NCBI GenBank assembly: GCA_040753075.1
Contig: JBFMHA010000030.1
Span: 1-36,988, forward strand
Source: UBA6814 sp040753075
GTDB lineage: Bacteria; Desulfobacterota; Desulfovibrionia; Desulfovibrionales; Desulfovibrionaceae
Direction: 5' to 3'
DNA length: 36,988 nucleotides
Part shown: positions 23,278 to 31,030 of the stretch, one piece after another
Layout of the letters: each line of letters starts with the position of its first letter
Numbering within the stretch: position 1 is the stretch's first letter
Position numbers and translations under genes: made by a program
The notes under the pieces: generated by a model
The model's database searches: none
Seen by the model: only the letters and a program-made list of their open reading frames with translations
What the model was told of the DNA's origin: nothing

Positions 23278-24066
23278 GTGGGCGCGCGCGCGGAGCGGAG
23301 CCGGGTCCTGGACCTGGCGGCCTTCGCCCTGATCCTGGCCGGGGGGGCCTGGCTGGCGGCGCGGGGCGCGGAGGGGCTGGGCTACCACTGGCAGTGGTAC
23401 GCCGCGCCCGGGTATTTCGGGGCCTGGGAGGCCGGATCGTTCCAACCCGGGCCGCTGCTCCGGGGCCTGGGCGTGACTCTGCGGATCACCGCCCTGTCCC
23501 TGGCGCTGTGCATGGCCGTGGGCCTGGCCACGGCGCTTCTCCGGCTGTCCTCCTCCTGGGCGGGGCGGGCCCTGGCCAGGTGCTACCTGGAGGCCATCCG
23601 CAACACCCCGCTGCTCATCCAGATCTTCTTCGCCTACTTCGTGCTGGCCCCGCTCACCGGGCTGTCCGCCTTCGGTTCCGCGGTCCTGGCCCTGACCCTG
23701 TTCGAGGGGGCCTACGCCTCGGAGATCATCCGGGCGGGCATCGTGTCCATCCCGCGCGGCCAGTGGGAGGCCGCGGCCAGCCTGGGGCTTACCTCCGCGC
23801 AGGCCTACCGGGCCGTGATCCTGCCCCAGGCCCTGCGCCGGGTGCTGCCGCCCCTGGCCGGCCAGGCGGTGTCCCTGGTCAAGGACTCGGCCCTGGTCTC
23901 CGCCATCGCGGTCTACGACCTGACCCTGCGCGGCCAGCTCATCGTGGCCGACACCTTCCAGACCTTCGAGGTGTGGTTCACCGTGGCCGGGGTCTACCTG
24001 CTGCTCACCCTGTCCCTGTCCCTGGCTGCGGGCAGGCTGGAAAAGCGCCTGCGGGCGGGGGGCTAG
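23278..24066 (+). CDS. Polar amino-acid ABC transporter permease (HisM type), first copy
   Basis: Inner-membrane permease of 262 residues starting with GTG at 23278 after GGAG. It has several membrane helices, the N-terminal permease signature RGLGVTLRITALSLALC, EAIRNTPLLIQIFFAYF, and the cytoplasmic EAA loop EAAASLGLTSAQAYRAVILP that contacts the ATPase. It overlaps closely with the ATPase gene (2-base gap). With the second permease at 25738 it can form a heterodimeric channel; the order permease-ATPase-binding protein-permease is seen directly. Confidence 0.92.
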   Translation: MGARAERSRVLDLAAFALILAGGAWLAARGAEGLGYHWQWYAAPGYFGAWEAGSFQPGPLLRGLGVTLRITALSLALCMAVGLATALLRLSSSWAGRALARCYLEAIRNTPLLIQIFFAYFVLAPLTGLSAFGSAVLALTLFEGAYASEIIRAGIVSIPRGQWEAAASLGLTSAQAYRAVILPQALRRVLPPLAGQAVSLVKDSALVSAIAVYDLTLRGQLIVADTFQTFEVWFTVAGVYLLLTLSLSLAAGRLEKRLRAGG

Positions 24067-24068
24067 GC

Positions 24069-24842
24069 GTGTCCTTCCGCAGCGAGGAGCAGCAGGCCAG
24101 GATCCAGGGGCCGGAAGTCATCCGGGCGGAGGGCCTGGTCAAGTCCTTCCCGGGCGGGGTCGCGGCCCTGGACGGGGTGTCCCTGTCCGTGGGCAGGGGC
24201 GAGGTGGTGGTGGTCGTGGGGCCGTCCGGCTCGGGCAAGTCCACGCTCCTGCGCTGCCTGAACGGGCTGGAGGAGCTGGACGCCGGACGGGTGGCCATCA
24301 ACGGGATCGCCCTGGACCACCGCGCCGCCAGCCGCCTGGCCATCCGCCGCCAGGTGGGCATGGTGTTCCAGAGCTTCAACCTGTTCCCGCATCTCACCGT
24401 GACCGGCAACGTGAACCTGGCCCAGCGCCTGGTGCGCGGCAAAAGCGAGGCCGAGGCCACCGCCGCCACCCTGCGCCTGCTGGCCAAGGTGGGGCTCACG
24501 GACAAGGCCGCCGCCTACCCCTCCCAGTTGTCCGGCGGCCAGCAGCAGCGGGTGGCCATCGCCCGGGCCCTGGCCGTGGAGCCGTCGGTCATGCTCTTCG
24601 ACGAGGCCACCAGCGCCCTGGACCCGGAGATGATCGGCGAGGTGCTGGAGGTCATGAAGACCCTGGCCTACGAGGGCATGACCATGGTGGTGGTGACCCA
24701 CGAGATGGGCTTCGCCCGCGAGGCGGGGGACCGGGTGCTGTTCATGGAGAGCGGCCGGGTGGTGGAGGAGGCCGCGGTGGACGAGTTCTTCCTCCGGCCG
24801 CGGCAGGAGCGCACCCGGCAGTTCCTGAGCCAGATCCTCTGA
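24069..24842 (+). CDS. Polar amino-acid ABC transporter ATP-binding protein
   Basis: ATPase of 257 residues, GlnQ/HisP type, powering uptake of an amino acid. I start it at GTG 24069, right after the permease stop; the frame extends further left only as read-through of non-coding sequence. Motifs: Walker A GPSGSGKST, Q-loop MVFQSFNLFPHLTV, ABC signature LSGGQQQR, Walker B VMLFDEATSALDP and switch His in VVTHEMGFA. All catalytic residues are intact. Confidence 0.95.
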   Translation: MSFRSEEQQARIQGPEVIRAEGLVKSFPGGVAALDGVSLSVGRGEVVVVVGPSGSGKSTLLRCLNGLEELDAGRVAINGIALDHRAASRLAIRRQVGMVFQSFNLFPHLTVTGNVNLAQRLVRGKSEAEATAATLRLLAKVGLTDKAAAYPSQLSGGQQQRVAIARALAVEPSVMLFDEATSALDPEMIGEVLEVMKTLAYEGMTMVVVTHEMGFAREAGDRVLFMESGRVVEEAAVDEFFLRPRQERTRQFLSQIL

Positions 24843-24863
24843 CGCACGAAAAGGAGACGCGCG

Positions 24864-25694
24864 ATGAAGACGCTGTTCACCGTCCTGGCCGGCCTGTGCC
24901 TGTCCTCGGTCTGGCTGGCCGCGCCCGCGGCCGCGGGCTCCAAGGTCCGGGCCGAGTTGGTGGAGGATTCGGCCATGGCCCAGGTGCTCAGGCGCGGGGT
25001 GCTGCGCGTGGGCATGGACACCTTCGTGCCCTGGGCCATGCCGGACAAGAACGGGGAGTGGACCGGGTTCGAGATCGAGGTGGCCCGGCGGCTGGCCGAC
25101 GACCTGAAGGTCAAGGTGGAGTTCGTGCCCACGGCCTGGTCCGGCATCATCCCGGCCCTGCTCACCGGCAAGTTCGACATCCTCGTCGGCGGCATGAGCA
25201 TCCGGCCCGACCGCAGCCAGAAGGTGAACTTCACCCTTCCGTACTACACCACGGGAACGGCCCTGGTGGCCAGCGCCAAGGTGGCCCCGGGCAAGACCTC
25301 CCTGGACGACTTCGACCGGCCGGGCATGGTGGTGGTGTCGCGCACCGGCACCACTGCCGCGGCCGCGGCGCGCAGGCGCCTGCCCAGGGCGGAGCACAAG
25401 CATTTCGACTCCGAGGCCCTGTGCACCCAGGAGCTCCTGGCCGGCCGGGCCGCGGCCTTCGCGGCCAACGCGCCCCTGCCCGCCCAGATGGCCGTGGACA
25501 GCCCGGACAGGCTCTACCTCCCCTTTCCGGGCGAGTTCACCCGGGAGCCCATCGCCATGGCCGTGCGCAAGGGCGACGTGGACACCCTGAACGTGCTCAA
25601 CTCCTGGATCACCGTGGTCGAGGCCGAGGGGTGGTTTGCCGAGCGCAAGCACTACTGGTTCGAGACCAAGGACTGGGAGAAGCTCCTCAAGTAG
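24864..25694 (+). CDS. Amino-acid ABC transporter periplasmic substrate-binding protein
   Basis: A 276-residue family 3 binding protein (SBP_bac_3). Residues 1-24 form a signal peptide ending AAPAAAG, with no lipobox cysteine, so a soluble periplasmic protein is expected. The mature domain starts RRGVLRVGMDTFVPWAMPD and has GFEIEVARRLADDL, the hinge region PTAWSGIIPALLTGKFDIL and GGMSIRPDRS. The ligand is not identifiable by eye; polar or charged amino acids are usual for the family. AAGGAG lies upstream of the ATG. Confidence 0.93.
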   Translation: MKTLFTVLAGLCLSSVWLAAPAAAGSKVRAELVEDSAMAQVLRRGVLRVGMDTFVPWAMPDKNGEWTGFEIEVARRLADDLKVKVEFVPTAWSGIIPALLTGKFDILVGGMSIRPDRSQKVNFTLPYYTTGTALVASAKVAPGKTSLDDFDRPGMVVVSRTGTTAAAAARRRLPRAEHKHFDSEALCTQELLAGRAAAFAANAPLPAQMAVDSPDRLYLPFPGEFTREPIAMAVRKGDVDTLNVLNSWITVVEAEGWFAERKHYWFETKDWEKLLK

Positions 25695-25737
25695 GCGCGC
25701 GCCCGGCCGGGCCCGGTCCGGCCGACCCCTTGCACCC

Positions 25738-26619
25738 ATGCTGCGCGCCCGCGTCCGATTCTCCCTGCTGGACGCCGCCGTCCTGGCGGCGGTGGCCGCC
25801 GGCGCGGCGGCCCTGGCCCTGTCCGCCCCGGACAGCCTGGACTACCGCTGGCGGTGGGAGGTCCTGCCCCAGTATTTCCTGCGCCGGGACGCCTCGGGCG
25901 CGCTGGCCCCCAACCTGCTCCTGGCCGGGGTGGCGAGCACCGTGCGCCTGGCCCTGTGGACCACGCTGCTGGCCACCCTGGCCGGCGCGGCCATGGGCCT
26001 GGCCCGCACCGCGCGGAGGCTCCTGCCGCGCCTGCTGGCCGGGGCCTACGTGGAGAGCGTGCGCAACCTGCCGCCGCTGGTGCTGGTGTTCCTGGTGTAC
26101 TTCTTCCTGAGCGACCAGGTGCTGGCCGCCCTGGGGGTGGAGGAATGGGTGCGGGGGCTGCCCCCGGCCGCGCAGTCGGCCATCGGGGCGCTGCTGGCGC
26201 CGCCCGGCCGGCTGTCCGGTTTCCTGGCCGCGCTCCTCACCCTGGCCCTGTACGAGGGGGCCTACATCACCGAGATGGTGCGGGCGGGCATCCAGTCCGT
26301 GGATCGGGGCCAGACCGACGCGGCCATGGCCCTGGGGCTCACCCGCTGGCAGGCCGTGCGCCACGTGGTCCTGCCCCAGGCGGTGCGGCGCATCCTGCCC
26401 GCCCTGGCCGGGCAGGTCATCTCCACGGTCAAGGACTCGGCCATCGTGGCCGTGATCTCGGTGCCGGAGCTGACCTTTCAGGCCCTGCAGATCATGGCCT
26501 CCACCGGCCTGACCTTCGAGATCTGGATCACGGTCATGGCCCTGTATTTCGGCCTGTGCTTCTCCGCCTCGCTGGGGGCGAGGGCGCTGGAGGCGCGGCT
26601 GGCCCGGGCCGGGGGATAG
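25738..26619 (+). CDS. Polar amino-acid ABC transporter permease (HisM type), second copy
   Basis: Permease of 293 residues from the ATG at 25738; the frame upstream to 25636 overlaps the binding-protein gene and is rejected. Features: LAGVASTVRLALWTTLLA, ESVRNLPPLVLVFLVYFFL and the EAA-type loop TDAAMALGLTRWQAVRHVVL. It is longer than the first permease because of an insert (about 125-165) between the helices. It shares the same general fold but is clearly diverged from the copy at 23278, so the pair is probably a heterodimer. It ends the transporter unit and converges on the MTH1187 gene (44-base gap). Confidence 0.91.
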   Translation: MLRARVRFSLLDAAVLAAVAAGAAALALSAPDSLDYRWRWEVLPQYFLRRDASGALAPNLLLAGVASTVRLALWTTLLATLAGAAMGLARTARRLLPRLLAGAYVESVRNLPPLVLVFLVYFFLSDQVLAALGVEEWVRGLPPAAQSAIGALLAPPGRLSGFLAALLTLALYEGAYITEMVRAGIQSVDRGQTDAAMALGLTRWQAVRHVVLPQAVRRILPALAGQVISTVKDSAIVAVISVPELTFQALQIMASTGLTFEIWITVMALYFGLCFSASLGARALEARLARAGG

Positions 26620-26663
26620 CGTTGCGCCCGCAAACTGCCTGAAGGCATTGCGTGGACGGGGCG

Positions 26664-26960
26664 CTAGCCGAGTTTCTCCAGGACCGAGGCCGGCTTGGCC
26701 GCGAGGCCGCCAGCGCGGCCCTGGCGGATGTCCAGCTTGAGGTTGACGATGATCCGGCGGCAGTCGGGCCGGAGCGCCTCGACGCAGCCGCGGACCACGG
26801 CCATGACCGGGTCGTAGTCGCCCTCGATGCAGGTGCCCATGGGGCCAAGCGCGTGGGGCAGGCCGCTGTCCCGGATCACGCCCAGGGCGCGGGCCACGTA
26901 GGGCGAGACGCTCTCGCCCTTGTCCAGGGGGAAGATGGACAGTTCGGCGATGACGCTCAT
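26664..26960 (-). CDS. MTH1187/YkoF-family thiamine-binding-like protein
   Basis: A 98-residue protein with ferredoxin-like alpha/beta fold features of the MTH1187 (DUF77) family. It has an N-terminal strand MSVIAELSIFPLDKGESVS, a central MGTCIEGDYDPVMAVV and a strand IIVNLKLDIRQGR. Some members bind thiamine or its precursors, but the function is unproven. The ATG at 26960 overlaps the ferredoxin stop by four bases (ATGA), implying translational coupling with the electron-transfer genes. Confidence 0.85.
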   Translation of the reverse strand: MSVIAELSIFPLDKGESVSPYVARALGVIRDSGLPHALGPMGTCIEGDYDPVMAVVRGCVEALRPDCRRIIVNLKLDIRQGRAGGLAAKPASVLEKLG

Positions 26961-27505
26961 TTCGTGTCCGCCTTGGTTTCGGGCTTGGTTTCGGGCTTGG
27001 CCTTCTTCCGCTTGGCCTGGATGTGGGTCATGACCAGCTTCTGCCGGGCCATGGCCTCCTTGGAGCGCAGGCTGGGCAGTTCGGCGGTGTCCACCCAGTA
27101 GATGGCCTCCACCGGGCATATCTCCACGCAGGCCGGACCCAGGCCCACCTGGCGGCGCTCGGCGCAGAGGTCGCACTTGGTGATGGGCACCACCCCGCCG
27201 GCGTGGTAGATGGCCCCGAAGGGGCAGGCCTCCATGCATTTCATGGCCCGGCAGCCGCGGCAGACCTCCTGGTCGTGCACCACGGCCCCGATCTCCTCCT
27301 TGGCGATGGCGCCCGCCGGGCACGCCTTGATGCACTGGGGCGCCTCGCAGTGGTGGCAGTAGAGGGGGAACATGAGCCCGTCCTCGGTCTGGGTCATCTG
27401 GATGCGGGAGGTGCCCCACAGGTGCTTGCAGATGGCCTCGCAGGACTCGCAGCCGATGCACCTGGAATAGTCCACCCACTTGGTCTTCATGCACTGGTCG
27501 GACAT
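26957..27505 (-). CDS. Four-cluster [4Fe-4S] ferredoxin-like electron-transfer subunit
   Basis: A 182-residue soluble polyferredoxin of the HycB/DmsB type with sixteen cysteines in four sets: 16/19/22/26, 50/53/58/62, 82/85/90/94 and 111/114/126/130. That is enough for four [4Fe-4S] clusters. There is no signal peptide, so it is cytoplasmic. The C-terminal tail is Lys/Glu-rich. It lies 17 bases after the FAD oxidoreductase gene and overlaps the MTH1187 gene. The pair of this ferredoxin with a GltD-like FAD protein resembles AorA/AorC of NAD-linked aldehyde oxidoreductase, but no tungsten AorB subunit is in the window. Confidence 0.9.
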   Translation of the reverse strand: MSDQCMKTKWVDYSRCIGCESCEAICKHLWGTSRIQMTQTEDGLMFPLYCHHCEAPQCIKACPAGAIAKEEIGAVVHDQEVCRGCRAMKCMEACPFGAIYHAGGVVPITKCDLCAERRQVGLGPACVEICPVEAIYWVDTAELPSLRSKEAMARQKLVMTHIQAKRKKAKPETKPETKADTK

Positions 27506-27522
27506 GTCAGCTCCTTGCCCGG

Positions 27523-28599
27523 CTAGGGGTGGCGGACCACATGGCGCAGCCAGCGGCGGATGGACCTGGACGCCTCCAGGCCGCCGGTCAGGGCCCAGCC
27601 GATCTTGCTCGGCCCGGTGAGGCAGTCGCCGGCCGCGAACACGCCGTCGAGCATGGTCATGCGCGGCCAGTGGCTGCCGCCCTTGCGGGTCTTCTTCATG
27701 TCCAGGGACGCGGCGTCGGGCAGGGTGGGGATCTCGCCCACCGCGCTGATGACCACGTCCGCCTCCACGGCCAGCTTGTTGTCCTTGTCCGGAACGGGGC
27801 AGCGCCGGCCGCTCTCGTCGGGCTCGCCCAGGGAGCACTGCACGAACTCCACGCCCTCCGCCCTGTCCGCGCCGAGGACGGCGGTGGGCATGGCCAGTTC
27901 GTTCCAGGCGCAGCCCTTGGCGGTCAGGTGCTTGATCTCGTGCGCCCCGGCCGGGGCCTCGGCGATGGTCCGGCGGTAGAACAGGCTGACCTGGGCCGCC
28001 CCGGCGAGCAGGGCGGTCTGGGCGGCGTCCACGGCGCAAAGGCCGGCGCCGATGACCGCCACCTTGCGTCCGGCCAGGTCGGGGGGGCAGACCTCGTCCG
28101 GCCGGCAGTGGGCCGCGCGCAGGGGGAAGAGGTATTCCAGGCCGGACATGACCCCGGGCAGGTTCTCGCCGGGCACGTTCATGCGCCGGGAGCGCCAGGA
28201 GCCGGTGCTCAGGAGCACCGCGTGGAAGTCCCGGCGCAGGTCGGCCAGGGAGCGGGTGGCGGAGACGAACGCGTCGCCCTCGTCGTGGGCGGGGCCGGCC
28301 GGGTCGTCCAGGGATCCCACCACCTTGGTGCGCAGGTGGAAGACCACCCCGTAGTCCTCGGCCAGGCGGTCCACCGCGTCCTCGATGCGCGGGATGGGGA
28401 TGCGGTACTCCGGGATGCCGAAGAGCAGGAGCCCCCCGGGTCTGGGCATCTTGTCGAAGACCTCCACGTGGTAGCCGCGGCAGGCCAGGTTGCCCGCCGC
28501 GACCAGGCCCGCTGGGCCGGCCCCGGCGATGGCCACCCGGTAGCCGTTGGCCTCCATCGGGGCGTCGCAGAACAGGCCGAAGTTCATGCGCGAGATCAT
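27523..28599 (-). CDS. GltD-like FAD/NAD(P)-dependent oxidoreductase
   Basis: A 358-residue flavoprotein. I start it at the ATG at 28599 (MISRMNFG) after AAGGCGGG; the frame opens at a TTG at 28617. It has an FAD-binding GAGPAG (26-31) in VAIAGAGPAGLVAAG, the RPGGLLLFGIPEYRIP segment typical of glutamate-synthase-small-subunit-like proteins, a second Rossmann glycine motif VAVIGAGLCAVDAA (about 182-195) for NAD(P), and the C-terminal FAD motif GVFAAGDCLTG. No redox-active CxxC and no N-terminal Fe-S domain. It is first in a unit with the four-cluster ferredoxin, suggesting NAD(P)H:ferredoxin electron exchange. Confidence 0.88.
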   Translation of the reverse strand: MISRMNFGLFCDAPMEANGYRVAIAGAGPAGLVAAGNLACRGYHVEVFDKMPRPGGLLLFGIPEYRIPIPRIEDAVDRLAEDYGVVFHLRTKVVGSLDDPAGPAHDEGDAFVSATRSLADLRRDFHAVLLSTGSWRSRRMNVPGENLPGVMSGLEYLFPLRAAHCRPDEVCPPDLAGRKVAVIGAGLCAVDAAQTALLAGAAQVSLFYRRTIAEAPAGAHEIKHLTAKGCAWNELAMPTAVLGADRAEGVEFVQCSLGEPDESGRRCPVPDKDNKLAVEADVVISAVGEIPTLPDAASLDMKKTRKGGSHWPRMTMLDGVFAAGDCLTGPSKIGWALTGGLEASRSIRRWLRHVVRHP

Positions 28600-28677
28600 G
28601 GTTGCCCGCCTTTGCAAGGGGTTTGGGGCAGGAGAGCCGACGCCGGATAGTCAAGCATGTACACCCCGGCCGCTTTC

Positions 28678-28706
28678 CTGGCAACCCGCGTTCGGAATTG
28701 TACAAT
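28678..28706 (+). promoter_or_regulatory. Weak candidate promoter for the metallo-hydrolase/MFS unit
   Basis: TACAAT at 28701-28706 is a good -10 box; the best -35 at 17 bases is CTGGCA (28678-28683). It lies 27 bases before the ATG at 28733, in the 133-base divergent region. No promoter for the opposite gene stands out. Confidence 0.35.
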
Positions 28707-28732
28707 GGCGGGGAACGGTCTATGAGGTCCCC

Positions 28733-29452
28733 ATGCGCGTGAACGTGACCTATGTCCACCACGACTGCTTCGTGCTGCGCCTGGGAGGGCGGACCCTGCT
28801 CTTCGACTGGCCGTCCCCGGCGCACCGCACCCCGGCCGCCGAGGCCGCGGCGCGCGCCGCCCTGGCCGGGGCCGACGTCTGGGTCTTCTTCTCGCACAGC
28901 CACCCGGACCACTGCTCGGCCGACGTGCTCGACCTGGTCCGGGCCGCGGGCCGGGCGCGCTACGTCCTGTCCTACGACGTGCCGGACATGGTCCCGGACC
29001 TGGACCTGGAGGGCGCGTTCATCGCCGAACCGGACGAGCCCCTGGACGCGGACGGGGTGCTGGTCTCCTGCCTGGAGGCCAACGACCTCGGGGTGGCCTT
29101 CCTCATCGAGAGCCAGGGCGTGCGGCTGTACTTCAGCGGCGACCTGGCCCTGTGGGACTGGCCGGGGCAGGACGCCGCGGCCCGCCGCTTCACCGAGGAG
29201 TTTTTCGAACGAAGCCTGGACCGGGTGGCGGCCTTCGGCCCGCAACTGGCCCTGGTGAACGCCGATCCCCGGCTGGCCTCCTGGAGCGGGGCCTGCCGGG
29301 CGGCCGCGGCGCTGCGGCCCCGGCTTCTCGCGCCCATGCACGCCTTCGGGGATGTCGCCCGGGTGGCCGAGTTCGCGGCCTCCTGCCAGGCGCCGGGCGT
29401 GGACATCTTCGCCTACCGCCGGGCGGGCGACACCCTGGAACTGACCCTCTGA
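28733..29452 (+). CDS. Metallo-beta-lactamase-fold hydrolase, UlaG-like
   Basis: A 239-residue protein beginning MRVNVTYVHHDCFVLRLGG. The metal motif HxHxDH is seen in FFSHSHPDHCSADV; further ligands are likely the Asp in LYFSGDLALWD and the His in APMHAFGDV. UlaG-like members hydrolyse lactones or phosphodiesters; the substrate here is unknown. I start at the ATG at 28733 with GAGG upstream; the longer frame to 28547 overlaps the divergent oxidoreductase. The MFS transporter follows after 16 bases and the two are probably co-transcribed. Confidence 0.82.
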   Translation: MRVNVTYVHHDCFVLRLGGRTLLFDWPSPAHRTPAAEAAARAALAGADVWVFFSHSHPDHCSADVLDLVRAAGRARYVLSYDVPDMVPDLDLEGAFIAEPDEPLDADGVLVSCLEANDLGVAFLIESQGVRLYFSGDLALWDWPGQDAAARRFTEEFFERSLDRVAAFGPQLALVNADPRLASWSGACRAAAALRPRLLAPMHAFGDVARVAEFAASCQAPGVDIFAYRRAGDTLELTL

Positions 29453-29468
29453 CCGGAGCCCGAGCCCC

Positions 29469-30680
29469 ATGACCCTGACCGCGCCGCGCGGGGATGCTCC
29501 CCGGCGCTCCCTGCTTGCGGACCGCAATCTCTGGCTGGCCTTCGGGGTCACGCTCATGGTGGTCATGGGCGTGTCCAGCGTGGCCCCGGTCCTGCCCGAG
29601 CTGCTCAAGGTCTTCGGCCTGGGTCCGGCCGGACCGGCCCTGGTGGTGACGGCCTTCACCCTGCCCGGGGTGTTCCTCACCCCGTTCCTGGGGGTGCTGG
29701 CCGACCGCTTCGGACGCAAGGCGGTGCTGGTGCCCTCGCTCCTGGTGTTCGCCCTGTTCGGGGCGGGGTGCGGGCTGGCCCGGGACTTCCACCTCCTGCT
29801 GGCCCTGCGCCTGCTCCAGGGGGTGGGGGCCGCGGCCCTGGGCGCGCTCAACGTGACCGTCATCTCCGACCTGTTCGACGGCCGGGAGCGGATCACCGCC
29901 CTGGGCTACAACGCCGGGGTCCTGGCCCTGGGCACCACGGTCTATCCGGCCCTGGGCGGCCTCCTGGCCCATGTCCACTGGAGTCTGCCCTTCTTCCTGC
30001 CCGCCCTGGCCCTGCCCCTGGCCCTGGCCGTGGGGCTGTGGCTCCGCTGCCCGGCCCCGGTCGAGCGGCCTGGCCTGGGCCAGTATGTGCGGGAGGCGCT
30101 CAGGCTGGCGGCCACCGGCCGGGCGGCGGGACTGTTCGCGGTGACCGGGGCCACCTTCGTGCTGCTCTACGGCCTGGTCATCGCCTTCCTGCCCCTGCAT
30201 CTGGCCCACGCGTTCGCGGCCCCGCCCTGGGCCATCGGCGCGGTCATCGCCTCGGCCTCGCTGGGCACCGGGCTGTTCTCCTCGCAACTGGGACGGCTGG
30301 CCGCGCGCATCCCGCAGGCCGTGCTCCTGGCCGCGGGGTTCTGCCTGTTCTGCGCCTTCGGGACCCTGACCCCGCTCATGCCGGGGCTGGCCTGGACCGT
30401 GCTGCCGGTGCTGTGTTTCGGCGGGGGCATGGGGCTCATCGTGCCCGGGGTGCAGGCGCTCCTGGCCGAGCACGCGCCCATGGAGCACCGCGGGGCATTC
30501 ATGGCCCTGAACGGCTGGGTGCTGCGCCTGAGCCAGACCCTGGGGCCGGTGCTGGGGGCCGCGGCCCACGCGGCCTGGGGCATGGACGGGGTGTTCTACT
30601 CCGGCGCGGTGCTGGCCGCGGCCATGGCCGGGCTCACCGTGCTCCTGGCGGCTCGTCCCGGCCTGCGGCCGGGACGCTGA
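29469..30680 (+). CDS. Major facilitator superfamily transporter
   Basis: A 403-residue, about 12-helix MFS protein. Motif A is clear between helices 2 and 3 (GVLADRFGRKAVLVP), and RLLQGVGAAALGALN fits helix 4 of drug/H+ antiporter-type exporters. The second half has NGWVLRLSQTLGPVLGAA. Members of this type are usually proton-coupled exporters; substrate unknown. It lies directly after the metallo-hydrolase and converges on the small gene at 30696. Confidence 0.9.
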   Translation: MTLTAPRGDAPRRSLLADRNLWLAFGVTLMVVMGVSSVAPVLPELLKVFGLGPAGPALVVTAFTLPGVFLTPFLGVLADRFGRKAVLVPSLLVFALFGAGCGLARDFHLLLALRLLQGVGAAALGALNVTVISDLFDGRERITALGYNAGVLALGTTVYPALGGLLAHVHWSLPFFLPALALPLALAVGLWLRCPAPVERPGLGQYVREALRLAATGRAAGLFAVTGATFVLLYGLVIAFLPLHLAHAFAAPPWAIGAVIASASLGTGLFSSQLGRLAARIPQAVLLAAGFCLFCAFGTLTPLMPGLAWTVLPVLCFGGGMGLIVPGVQALLAEHAPMEHRGAFMALNGWVLRLSQTLGPVLGAAAHAAWGMDGVFYSGAVLAAAMAGLTVLLAARPGLRPGR

Positions 30681-30695
30681 GGCGGGCGGGTCCGG

Positions 30696-30947
30696 TCAGT
30701 CTCCCTCCGGGATGACCCAGACCACCTGGGTCTTGTTCACGAACAGGATGTCCCCGTGGCGGTCGATGTCGCGGCTGTTGGAGGTCACGTCGGTGATGGT
30801 GAGGAAGTCCTCCTCGCCCTTGAGCAGGTCGGAGACCCGGGTGTTGTACTCGCCGATGCCGAGGTGCACCGTGCCCTCGACGATGGTGCCGTCGCTCAGG
30901 GCCATGATGACCTTGGCGAACTTCCGCTCGGGACGCTGGATGGGCAT
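30696..30947 (-). CDS. Small uncharacterised beta-rich protein
   Basis: An 83-residue protein starting at the ATG at 30947 (MPIQRPERKF), with GGAGAAG upstream; residues further left to 30992 look like leader. The pattern of alternating hydrophobic strands (KVIMALSDGTIVEGTV, FLTITDV, ILFVNKTQVVWVIPEGD) suggests a small beta-barrel. It resembles short conserved proteins of Desulfovibrio-type genomes that I believe belong to a DUF (possibly DUF6812), not verified. It lies 83 bases after malQ on the same strand. Confidence 0.72.
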   Translation of the reverse strand: MPIQRPERKFAKVIMALSDGTIVEGTVHLGIGEYNTRVSDLLKGEEDFLTITDVTSNSRDIDRHGDILFVNKTQVVWVIPEGD

Positions 30948-31030
30948 GGCGCTTCTCCATGGTTCGGGGTGGTTAGGGTTCCCATAGCCCAAAGCGCAGC
31001 CTGCGTCTACGCCGGGGGGCGCTTGTCCGG

